DNA from: Bradyrhizobium sp. ORS 285
GTDB lineage: Bacteria; Pseudomonadota; Alphaproteobacteria; Rhizobiales; Xanthobacteraceae
Length of the DNA: 64,000 bases
Direction of reading: 5' to 3'
NCBI RefSeq assembly: GCF_900176205.1
Contig: NZ_LT859959.1
Coordinates: 1,674,001 to 1,738,000 of the forward strand
Part shown: positions 56,335 to 62,891 of the stretch, in pieces
Numbering within the stretch: position 1 is the stretch's first letter
Layout: each line of letters opens with the position of its first letter
Translations under genes and position numbers: made by a program
Notes under the pieces: generated by a model
Database searches by the model: none
What the model was told of the DNA's origin: nothing
What the model saw: only the letters and a program-made list of their open reading frames with translations

Positions 56335-56652
56335 CTACTCGATCCCCTGTTCCCGGGCCTTCCACATCGCGGCGATCCGGAAGCGTTCGTTGATCGCGGC
56401 GGGGCTGGCGAGGATCTCGGACTGGGCGCCGGCGAAGGCACCCTCGACGATTGCGGCTTCCTCTTTCGTCAGCGTGATCCGGCCGGCCATGTGGGTGGCA
56501 TCGGGTGCCGCCTCCCAGATCTTGCGGCGGTTCGGATGCAGCTTGACCTCGACCAGCTCGAACGCCTCGAGCTCGCCGTCGAGGCAGATGGCCAGCCCGA
56601 TCACCTCGACCTTGCGGCCGTCCTGCGTGGTCTTGACCAGAGTCTTTGTCAT
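56335..56652 (-). CDS. Conserved hypothetical protein of the sulfurtransferase operon
   Basis: A 105-residue soluble protein with no recognised domain. The first half looks like a beta-rich unit (KVEVIGLAICLDGELEAFELVEVKLHPNRR, read in two parts); the second half is helical. It follows the sulfurtransferase gene by 30 bases on the minus strand, the last of three genes whose upstream region has a sigma-54 promoter. A nitrogen-fixation link is inferred from that promoter and the location. Confidence 0.7.
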   Translation of the reverse strand: MTKTLVKTTQDGRKVEVIGLAICLDGELEAFELVEVKLHPNRRKIWEAAPDATHMAGRITLTKEEAAIVEGAFAGAQSEILASPAAINERFRIAAMWKAREQGIE

Positions 56653-56682
56653 GCGTGTGCTCCCGTCATCGTAGTCTTCAGG

Positions 56683-57534
56683 TCACGCCGCCGCCGGCGT
56701 GTCGTCGAGCTGGCTCCATTCCGCCCAGGCGCCGTCATGCACAGCGACAGTGGGAACGCCGAGCCGGTACAGCGCCAGCGCCAGCATGCACGAGATGATG
56801 CCCGAGGCGCAGGTAGTCACGATCGGCTTCGCCAGATCGATGCCGGCGGCCGCGAAGCGCGCGGCAAGCGCGTCGGGCGCCATGAGGACACCGGTGTCGG
56901 GATCGACGAGATCGGCCCAGGGCAGGTTGATGGCGCCGGGAATGTGGCCCTGGCGCTTGAAGGTGAAGACGTCGGGCTGCGTGCCGTCGAACTTGCCGGG
57001 GCCACGGGCGTCGACGAGCTGCGCGCCACTCTGGAGCGCGCCCTGCACCTGCGCCGAGGTCGCGACCAGCTCGGGCCGGAAGCTCGCCGTGAAGCTCGCC
57101 GGCGCCGGGCGTACCGGCGTCATCTCCGCCGGCTGTTTCTCCTTGGTCCATTTGCCGAAGCCGCCGTCGAGCAGGGCGACATTGTCGTGGCCGAACACGC
57201 GGAACATCCACCACACGCGGCCCGCGGCCGAGCCGCCATAATGGCGGTCATAGACGATGACGCGGTCGGCATTGCTGATGCCGAGCAGCCCGACCTTGTG
57301 GGCGAAGTCCTCCGCCGTCGGCAGCATGTGCGGCAGCGGGTTGGTCTTGTCGGCGACCTGGTCGATGTCGAAATGCACCGAGCCCGGCAGGTGCCGGCCG
57401 CGATATTGCGTGCGGCCGTCGAGATTGGTGCTCGGATGATGCCAGGTGCAATCGAGGATCTTGATGCCGGGATCGGCGAGATGCTGCGCCAGCCATTCGG
57501 AGCTGACCAGGGCGTCGGAGGGATCTCTGCTCAT
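56683..57534 (-). CDS. 3-mercaptopyruvate sulfurtransferase-like two-domain rhodanese
   Basis: Sulfurtransferase of 283 residues with two rhodanese domains. The N-terminal inactive one starts VSSEWLAQHLADPGIKILD; the C-terminal one holds the active cysteine in TTCASGIISCML. The usual mercaptopyruvate-type loop is CGSG-(V/T)-T, here Cys-Ala-Ser-Gly-Ile. ATG 57534 is chosen by homology. It lies in a minus-strand three-gene unit with a sigma-54 promoter, so it may provide persulfide sulfur for nitrogenase cofactor synthesis beside NifS and SufS. Confidence 0.86.
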   Translation of the reverse strand: MSRDPSDALVSSEWLAQHLADPGIKILDCTWHHPSTNLDGRTQYRGRHLPGSVHFDIDQVADKTNPLPHMLPTAEDFAHKVGLLGISNADRVIVYDRHYGGSAAGRVWWMFRVFGHDNVALLDGGFGKWTKEKQPAEMTPVRPAPASFTASFRPELVATSAQVQGALQSGAQLVDARGPGKFDGTQPDVFTFKRQGHIPGAINLPWADLVDPDTGVLMAPDALAARFAAAGIDLAKPIVTTCASGIISCMLALALYRLGVPTVAVHDGAWAEWSQLDDTPAAA

Positions 57535-57583
57535 GCATGCGCTCTCGATGAGGGGCCAACGGGACAGCTGACGCGGATGCGCG

Positions 57584-58042
57584 TCAGAGCGTTTTAGGCA
57601 TCGCGTAGCCCGGGCGTGGATGGCTGTCGTAATATTCCGGGCGCTCCGGCCAGCCGCCATCGGCGATGATCTTGAAGGTCGCGACCGTGACCGGCGCGCC
57701 GGGCGAGCAGGACACTTCGGTGAACTTGATCTCGCGCTCGCCGGGGCCGGCCGAGAAATCGGCGACCGTCGTGCCATCGGCCTTGCGGGCGCGGGCAAAG
57801 CCTGGCGTGCCGACGGTGGCGGCAGGCACCGCGGCGGCGACGAAGTTCGGCTGCTCCAGGCCGTCGACCGCGGGGCCGAAAGCGGGCGAGGCGAAGGTGA
57901 AGGTCGCGAGCACACCGCTGCGGTCGACCGCCTTGTCGGCGGTGGTCGGACGCGCCACCGAGTAGACAGTCAGCGTGCCGCCGTCGAGAGCCGCCTTGAT
58001 GTCGTCGAGTGAGCTTTCGACAAAGTCCAATGTCACGTTCAT
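57584..58042 (-). CDS. Conserved hypothetical protein, first gene of the sigma-54-linked operon
   Basis: A 152-residue protein without recognised family. It begins MNVTLDFVESSLDDIKAALD and has a single cysteine in FTEVSCSPGAP. No signal peptide or membrane segment is apparent. It is 49 bases upstream of the sulfurtransferase gene. A -24/-12 element (58081-58096) lies about 26 bases upstream of the predicted transcript start, so expression with nif genes is likely. The function is unknown. Confidence 0.72.
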   Translation of the reverse strand: MNVTLDFVESSLDDIKAALDGGTLTVYSVARPTTADKAVDRSGVLATFTFASPAFGPAVDGLEQPNFVAAAVPAATVGTPGFARARKADGTTVADFSAGPGEREIKFTEVSCSPGAPVTVATFKIIADGGWPERPEYYDSHPRPGYAMPKTL

Positions 58043-58080
58043 GTCGATCTCCTTACAAAGGGCCGTTTGTAGGAGAAATT

Positions 58081-58096
58081 TTCAAGTTCTGTGCCA
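58081..58096 (-). promoter_or_regulatory. Sigma-54 promoter of the minus-strand sulfurtransferase operon
   Basis: Read on the minus strand: TGGCACA-GAAC-TTGAA, perfect -24 and the same -12 variant as the suf promoter. No exact TGT-N10-ACA is seen upstream; TGT at 58204-58206 is followed at the right distance by CCA. Confidence 0.7.
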
Positions 58097-58135
58097 GTCT
58101 CTCGCAATAGCGAGAAAGGCAGGAGACGCGCTTAG

Positions 58136-58151
58136 TTGCGCGAATCTTGCA
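58136..58151 (+). promoter_or_regulatory. Weak sigma-54-like element upstream of the Rieske gene
   Basis: TTGCGCG-AATC-TTGCA has a perfect -12 but lacks the first G of the -24 GG pair. It is about 40 bases upstream of the divergent promoter and correctly oriented for the Rieske gene. Confidence 0.35.
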
Positions 58152-58238
58152 ACGTGGACCGTCAGCGAGCCGACGGTCGCTCTCGCTGTGCGGAAAGCGG
58201 CAATGTCGGACATGCGCCAGACATCGATGAGGCCTGAC

Positions 58239-58661
58239 ATGACGACCGACGTCGCCTACGCCATCTGCAGCTTCAACGACATCCCGAGCCGCCGCGCCAT
58301 GGGCTTCCAGCTCATGATCGTGGCCGAGGACGGCAGCCATCGCCCGTGGCCGATCTTCGTGATTCGCTGGGGCAAGCAGGTGTTCGGCTATCTGAACATG
58401 TGCCCGCACGACAAGGTGAATCTGGACTGGGAGCGCAACCAGTTCATGGACGGCAACGGCCTGCGCATCCTCTGCGGCAAGCACGGCTCGCTGTTCGAGA
58501 TCGGCACCGGGATGTGCGTCGATGGCCCGTGCAAGGGCGAGAGCCTGACGCCGGTGGCGCTGTCGGTCATCGACGGCGACATCTGCGTAACCGGCGTGAC
58601 GCTGGTCGAGGATGACGAGGACGATGAGGAAGAGACCGGCCTGCAATGCGAGGAAGGCTGA
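58239..58661 (+). CDS. Rieske [2Fe-2S] domain protein, nif-associated
   Basis: A 140-residue soluble Rieske protein. Cluster ligands are Cys55 and His57 (MCPHDKVNLDW) and Cys79 and His82 (LCGKHGSLFEI); both lack the disulfide cysteines of bc1 Rieske proteins. The C-terminus is very acidic (EDDEDDEEE). ATG 58239 follows GATGAGG; ATG 58203 is an alternative. It resembles NirD/ferredoxin-type Rieske proteins found in nif clusters; an electron-carrier role in nitrogen fixation is inferred. Confidence 0.84.
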   Translation: MTTDVAYAICSFNDIPSRRAMGFQLMIVAEDGSHRPWPIFVIRWGKQVFGYLNMCPHDKVNLDWERNQFMDGNGLRILCGKHGSLFEIGTGMCVDGPCKGESLTPVALSVIDGDICVTGVTLVEDDEDDEEETGLQCEEG

Positions 58662-58725
58662 GATCTCACACGAAGTCCCGGCGCGACGGCCGGGACTTCA
58701 AATTGCGTGTGAAGGAAACGGGTGG

Positions 58726-59334
58726 TCAGACCGGCCGGTTCTCGTTGCGGTTCTTCACCGGCTCCATCTTGGCCAGCGCGTCCGCATAGGCAATGACCTC
58801 GTAGCTCTCGCTGAACTTCACGGCAGCATCGAGCACGTAGTCGAGCTTGCCGGCGGTATCGAGCTTCTTGATGTCGTTCTTGTCGATCGACAGCAGATCC
58901 ATCATTTCCTTCCAGACCGTCGATTCATCGCACGGCAGGACGTAGAACGTCACGTCACCCATCTTGATGCGGTACTTCGCCAGCAGGTCGATGTTGTTGC
59001 AGAACATGAAGTAGCTGCCGTCCGGCTTCAGCAGGCCCTTGAGCACCTCGACCGCCGTCTCGAGATAGGCGAGCGAGTGGATGTAGCCGACCAGCACGGG
59101 AATCGTCGGCTCGCCGTCGTTGACGATCGTCAGCACCTGCTCGATCGAGAAATCCGGCGGGCGCTTCTCGTCGGCGACCTGGGTCTGGAATTTCAACGCG
59201 ATGTCGCCGCGGAAGCCGAAGCGGCCGGGCTTGGTGGTCGGTGCCTTCAGCACGGCGTTGAGCAGCCGTCCTTCCTTGTCGAGCTGCGCGAGCGCGGTGG
59301 TCTCGATCGCAACCGTCTTCTCCAATGTCGTCAT
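58726..59334 (-). CDS. Conserved hypothetical protein, nif-associated
   Basis: A 202-residue soluble protein with no family known to me. It has an alternating alpha/beta pattern (VLTIVNDGEPTIPVLVGYIH, then YLETAVEVLKGLLKPDGSYFM) and two cysteines (FCNNID, LPCDES). The start at ATG 59334 is behind CGAGGATTTGCTG. A -24/-12-like element lies 60 bases upstream, and the NifA site at 59525 could serve it as well as iscA. Expression with nif genes is likely. Confidence 0.75.
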   Translation of the reverse strand: MTTLEKTVAIETTALAQLDKEGRLLNAVLKAPTTKPGRFGFRGDIALKFQTQVADEKRPPDFSIEQVLTIVNDGEPTIPVLVGYIHSLAYLETAVEVLKGLLKPDGSYFMFCNNIDLLAKYRIKMGDVTFYVLPCDESTVWKEMMDLLSIDKNDIKKLDTAGKLDYVLDAAVKFSESYEVIAYADALAKMEPVKNRNENRPV

Positions 59335-59396
59335 CAGCAAATCCTCGTATGTCCTAGTCAGCCGTTCGCCGCACGGCGCGGTCAAAAGGGCAGTGA

Positions 59397-59412
59397 TGCA
59401 AGTTGTCTGCCG
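59397..59412 (-). promoter_or_regulatory. Sigma-54-like promoter of the 202-residue protein gene
   Basis: On the minus strand CGGCAGA-CAAC-TTGCA, with perfect -12 and GG retained at -24 but a C for the first T. The shared NifA site at 59525-59540 is about 113 bases upstream. Confidence 0.55.
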
Positions 59413-59524
59413 ATGTTCGTTGCGCGTTGATTTGCCTGGAATTTTTGCCCGTCGGGCCGGATGATTGTCGGATTTGCGCCTCGACATCGCGGCGTCACGG
59501 GCGCGACACGGCGTGAACCGCGCC

Positions 59525-59540
59525 TGTCGCAAAGCCGACA
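59525..59540. promoter_or_regulatory. NifA site between divergent genes
   Basis: TGT-CGCAAAGCCG-ACA, exact TGT-N10-ACA. It is 60 bases before the iscA -24 element and about 113 from the minus-strand element, so it can serve both directions. Confidence 0.8.
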
Positions 59541-59600
59541 CGCGTCGGAAACGCCACAGCGACACTCGGAAAAGTCCAAGCGTTTCAGCTGTTTGTTCCA

Positions 59601-59616
59601 TGGCACGAGACTTGCC
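59601..59616 (+). promoter_or_regulatory. Sigma-54 promoter of iscA-nifU'-nifS-nifT-SIR2 operon
   Basis: TGGCACG-AGAC-TTGCC is an excellent -24/-12 element. The start would be near 59627, 28 bases before the iscA ATG. Confidence 0.88.
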
Positions 59617-59654
59617 AATTCGGTTCGCAACAGCCGAATGGGAAAGGCCAGACG

Positions 59655-59978
59655 ATGATGATCAACCTGACTGACAGCGCCGTCAACGCAGTACGCAACG
59701 CGATCACGACCTCCGACAAGCCGGTCGACGGCCTCCGGATCATGGTCGAAGCCGGCGGCTGCGCCGGGCTCAAATACAACATGGGTCTCGTCAGCGGCAG
59801 CGAGCCGGAGGACACCGTGATCGAGCGCGAGGGTGTGCGCGTGCTCGTCGATCACAAGAGCCTCGAATATCTCGAGGGCACGACGATCGATTTCGTCGTC
59901 GCGCTGGAAGGCTCCGGCTTCACCTTCGAGAACCCCAACGCCAAGTCGAGCTGCGGTTGCGGCAAGTCCTTCGCCTGA
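59655..59978 (+). CDS. IscA/NifIscA-type Fe-S carrier
   Basis: A-type iron-sulfur carrier of 107 residues with Cys36 (GGCAGLKY), Cys100 and Cys102 (SCGCG), the three conserved cysteines. It takes clusters from a scaffold to nitrogenase or NifB/NifEN. It is the first gene behind the sigma-54 promoter. The start is ATG 59655 or the adjacent ATG 59658. Confidence 0.93.
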   Translation: MMINLTDSAVNAVRNAITTSDKPVDGLRIMVEAGGCAGLKYNMGLVSGSEPEDTVIEREGVRVLVDHKSLEYLEGTTIDFVVALEGSGFTFENPNAKSSCGCGKSFA

Positions 59979-60033
59979 GCCGTCGTTCGCTTAAATCCTT
60001 CGCTTGATCCATCAACACGAGAGAAGTGACATC

Positions 60034-60324
60034 ATGCTGGCTGAAACCCAGGGCGTCGTCGAAGCGCCGGCTCAGATGAGCGAACGCGAGCGGATCATCC
60101 GCGCCGTGATCGAGGAGGTTCGTCCGAACCTCAAGCGCGACGGCGGTGATTGCGAGCTCGTCGAGATCGACGGCAACAAGATCATGGTCAAGCTCGCCGG
60201 CGCCTGCATCTTCTGCAAGCTCGCCAGCGCGACCCTGGAAGGCATCCAGGCCCGCATGATCGAGAAGCTCGGCGAGTTCGTCCGTCTCGTTCCAGTGGCC
60301 GGCGCTGCGAAGGCGCGGCATTAA
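60034..60324 (+). CDS. NifU C-terminal-domain protein (Nfu-type)
   Basis: A 96-residue protein equal to the C-terminal domain of NifU, with Cys58 and Cys61 in ACIFCKLAS binding a [4Fe-4S] cluster. The IscU-like N-terminal scaffold and central [2Fe-2S] domain of full NifU are absent. ATG 60034 is used; an upstream in-frame TTG is weaker. It lies between iscA and nifS. In this cluster SufBCD probably acts as scaffold and this protein as carrier. Confidence 0.92.
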   Translation: MLAETQGVVEAPAQMSERERIIRAVIEEVRPNLKRDGGDCELVEIDGNKIMVKLAGACIFCKLASATLEGIQARMIEKLGEFVRLVPVAGAAKARH

Positions 60325-60333
60325 GGAGCGGCC

Positions 60334-61545
60334 TTGCGCCCGGTGTACCTCGACAACAACGCCACGACGCGCGTCGACCCCGAGGTCGTCGCGGCGATGT
60401 TGCCGTTCTTCACCGAGCAGTTCGGCAATGCCTCGTCCTCGCATGCCTTCGGTAGCGAGGTCGCGGGCGCCGTCCGCGAGGCGCGCAAGAGCCTGCAGGC
60501 GCTGCTGGGCGCCGCCTTCGACCACGAGATCGTCTACACCTCGGGTGGGACGGAATCCGACAACACCGCGATCCTGTCGGCGCTGGAGACGCAGGAGGGC
60601 CGTGACGAGATCGTCACGACAGCGGTCGAGCACCCCGCGATCCTGTCGCTGGTCGAGTATCTCCGGGACAAGCGCGGCGTGACAGTGCACCTGATCGGCG
60701 TCGATACCGCCGGTCGCCTTGATCTTGAAGCGTACAGGCGCGCACTCGGGCCGCGCACCGCGATCGCCTCCGTGATGTGGGCGAACAACGAGACCGGCAC
60801 GCTGAATCCGATTCCGGGGCTGGCGAAGCTCGCGCATGACGCCGGCGCGCTGTTTCACACCGATGCCGTGCAGGCGATCGGCAAGATCGCGATCGATCTC
60901 AAGGCTGCCGGTGTCGACATGCTGTCGCTGTCCGGACACAAGCTGCACGGGCCAAAGGGCATCGGTGCGCTCTATGTCAGGAAGGGCACGCCGTTCGCGC
61001 CGCTGGTGCGCGGTGGCCCGCAGGAGCGCCGGCGGCGCGGCGGCACCGAGAATGTGCCGGCCATCATCGGCCTCGGCAAGGCGGCCGAGCTCGCCGCCAA
61101 ACATCTCGCCGACGAGCAGGGCCGGGTCCGCGCGCTGCGCGACCGGCTGGAGCAGGGCATCATCCAGGGCGTCGGCCATTGCGCCGTGCTCGGCGACCCC
61201 GCGCAGCGCCTGCCGAACACCGCCAACATCGCCTTCCAGCATCTCGAAGGCGAGCCGATCGTGATGCGGCTGAACCAGGCCGGCATCGCCGCGTCGTTGG
61301 GATCTGCCTGCGCTTCCGGCTCGATGGAGCCGTCGCATGTGCTCAGGGCGATGAACGTGCCGCCGGATCTTTTGCGCGGCGCCGTCCGCTTCTCGCTGTC
61401 GCGCGAAACCACGGACGACGACATCACGAGCGTACTGGCCGTGCTGCCCGACATCGTCGGCCGCCTCCGCGAGACCTCGCCGGCCTGGCTGCAACATCAT
61501 CCGTCACACGCGGCGGACGCCCTTCGTCCCACGGAGCTCACGTAA
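60334..61545 (+). CDS. nifS: Cysteine desulfurase NifS
   Basis: Group I PLP desulfurase of 403 residues supplying sulfur for nitrogenase clusters. PLP Lys203 (SGHKLHGPKG) and persulfide Cys326 (GSACASGSMEPSHVL) are intact. Translation begins with TTG at 60334 behind AAGGAGCGGCC, since no ATG is suitably placed; this may lower its yield. Its stop overlaps the nifT start by one base. Confidence 0.95.
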   Translation: MRPVYLDNNATTRVDPEVVAAMLPFFTEQFGNASSSHAFGSEVAGAVREARKSLQALLGAAFDHEIVYTSGGTESDNTAILSALETQEGRDEIVTTAVEHPAILSLVEYLRDKRGVTVHLIGVDTAGRLDLEAYRRALGPRTAIASVMWANNETGTLNPIPGLAKLAHDAGALFHTDAVQAIGKIAIDLKAAGVDMLSLSGHKLHGPKGIGALYVRKGTPFAPLVRGGPQERRRRGGTENVPAIIGLGKAAELAAKHLADEQGRVRALRDRLEQGIIQGVGHCAVLGDPAQRLPNTANIAFQHLEGEPIVMRLNQAGIAASLGSACASGSMEPSHVLRAMNVPPDLLRGAVRFSLSRETTDDDITSVLAVLPDIVGRLRETSPAWLQHHPSHAADALRPTELT

Positions 61546-61766
61546 TGAAAGTCATGATCCGCCGCTCGCCGGAAACCGGCCTCTCCATCTACGTCCCCAA
61601 GAAGGACCTGGAGGAGCCGATCGTCGAGTCCGAGCACGAGACCTTGTGGGGCGGCTGGATCCGCATCGCCAATGGCTGGGTGCTCGAGCTGCCGCAGATG
61701 GCCGCGGATACGCGGCTGCCGATCACGATCAATGCGCGCAAGCGCGGTGGAGAAGGGGACGAGTGA
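61545..61766 (+). CDS. nifT: NifT/FixU family protein
   Basis: A 73-residue protein of unknown function found in many nif operons. It begins MKVMIRRSPETGLSIYVPKK and contains W-GGWIRIANGWVLELP, both diagnostic. It overlaps the preceding nifS and the following SIR2-like gene by one base each. Confidence 0.94.
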   Translation: MKVMIRRSPETGLSIYVPKKDLEEPIVESEHETLWGGWIRIANGWVLELPQMAADTRLPITINARKRGGEGDE

Positions 61767-62632
61767 TGAATGCGCCGCTTCCTCATATCGACATCATCAA
61801 GCAGGCCGACGCGGAGGCGCTGCTGAAGGATGTCGTCGCCAAGCTCAAGGCTGGCAAGGTCGTTCCGTTTCTTGGACCCGCCGTGTCGGAGCAATCCGGC
61901 GCTGCCGTGCCGATGAACCCGGAGGCGCTGGCCGCGTTCTTCGGCACCAAGGTGGCATTGCCGCGCCGGGCCAAGGGCAACGCCTGGGCCTCCGCGCAGC
62001 ACATCGAGAGCACGCGCCACCGCTCGACGGTGACGGTGCTGATGGCCGAGGCCTTCGCTGCACCGGTCGCGCCGACACCGTTGCAGCAGTATCTGGCGTC
62101 GCTGCCGCTGCCGATGATCGTCGATAGCTGGTACGACGGCGCGATGCGGACCGCGCTGGCCGGCCGCAGCGATTGGGGCGAGGTCCAGGGCATCACCCGC
62201 GCCCATATCGGCGAGGATCGCTGGTATCGCTTCTACGACGCCGCGGGCGGCGAGAGCGATCGCGAGAAGGCCAGTGGCTGGACCACGCTGCTGTACAAGC
62301 CGCATGGCGGCATCACGCCGGCCAAGAACTTCCTGATCACCGATGCCGACTATGTCGAGGTTCTGACCGACATCGACATCCAGACGCCGATACCCGACAC
62401 CGTGAAGGATCGCCGCACCGATCGCGGCTTCCTGTTCATCGGCTGCCGCTTCAACGACCAGCTGCTGCGCACCTATGGCCGCCAGGTCATCAAGCGCTCG
62501 GGCAGCGAGCACTACGTCCTGGTCGAGCCTGATACGCTGTCGAAGAACGAGCTGAAATTCTTCATCGCCGAGCGGCTGATTCCGATCGCGATCCCGCTGG
62601 CGCGCGCCACCGAGATCATCATCGGCGGCTGA
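61766..62632 (+). CDS. SIR2-like domain protein in the nifS-nifT operon
   Basis: A 288-residue protein with features of the SIR2-like NAD-binding fold: N-terminal KVVPFLGPAVSE (the GAG/GPG-type loop) and C-terminal GFLFIGCRFNDQLLRTYGRQVIK with HYVLVEPDT, the pattern of the SIR2_2 family. No second effector domain is present. It is translationally joined to nifT (one-base overlap). SIR2-like domains bind or cleave NAD, and some act in phage defence; a nif-operon member might sense or modify NAD state, which is speculation. Confidence 0.75.
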   Translation: MNAPLPHIDIIKQADAEALLKDVVAKLKAGKVVPFLGPAVSEQSGAAVPMNPEALAAFFGTKVALPRRAKGNAWASAQHIESTRHRSTVTVLMAEAFAAPVAPTPLQQYLASLPLPMIVDSWYDGAMRTALAGRSDWGEVQGITRAHIGEDRWYRFYDAAGGESDREKASGWTTLLYKPHGGITPAKNFLITDADYVEVLTDIDIQTPIPDTVKDRRTDRGFLFIGCRFNDQLLRTYGRQVIKRSGSEHYVLVEPDTLSKNELKFFIAERLIPIAIPLARATEIIIGG

Positions 62633-62709
62633 GCCCGATCCCTTGCAATCACGACAGCGCGGCCGCAAGCCGCGCTGTTTTGCTGTGCGTCCGCGCGTCG
62701 GTTCGAGTC

Positions 62710-62725
62710 TGTAACGTTTCTAACA
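62710..62725 (+). promoter_or_regulatory. NifA upstream activator site of nifB
   Basis: TGT-AACGTTTCTA-ACA, exact TGT-N10-ACA, 98 bases before the -24 box. Confidence 0.82.
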
Positions 62726-62823
62726 ACGCATCAAACGAGAGGCTTTCGCATGTTGGCAAGGCGACAGCCGCAATGATTTTGCTAAGGCGTTGATAGTCCG
62801 AAGAAATGATCTTGTCCGCGGCG

Positions 62824-62839
62824 TGGCACGCGAGTTGCT
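62824..62839 (+). promoter_or_regulatory. Sigma-54 promoter of nifB
   Basis: TGGCACG-CGAG-TTGCT is a near-perfect -24/-12 element. The start would be near 62850, 42 bases before the nifB ATG. Confidence 0.9.
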
Positions 62840-62891
62840 GAACTCTTTTCCAAGGCGGTTTGCGGCTCGCCAGCAACGTTAAGGAGCGGAC

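Noticed and set aside
58204..58219. Possible NifA site TGT-N10-CCA near the Rieske gene
   Set aside because: The right half-site is CCA rather than ACA, and it overlaps possible coding sequence.
60004..60015. TTGAT-CC-ATCAA, resembling a FixK box upstream of the NifU-like gene
   Set aside because: The spacer is 2 rather than 4 bases, and the gene is already covered by the iscA sigma-54 promoter.
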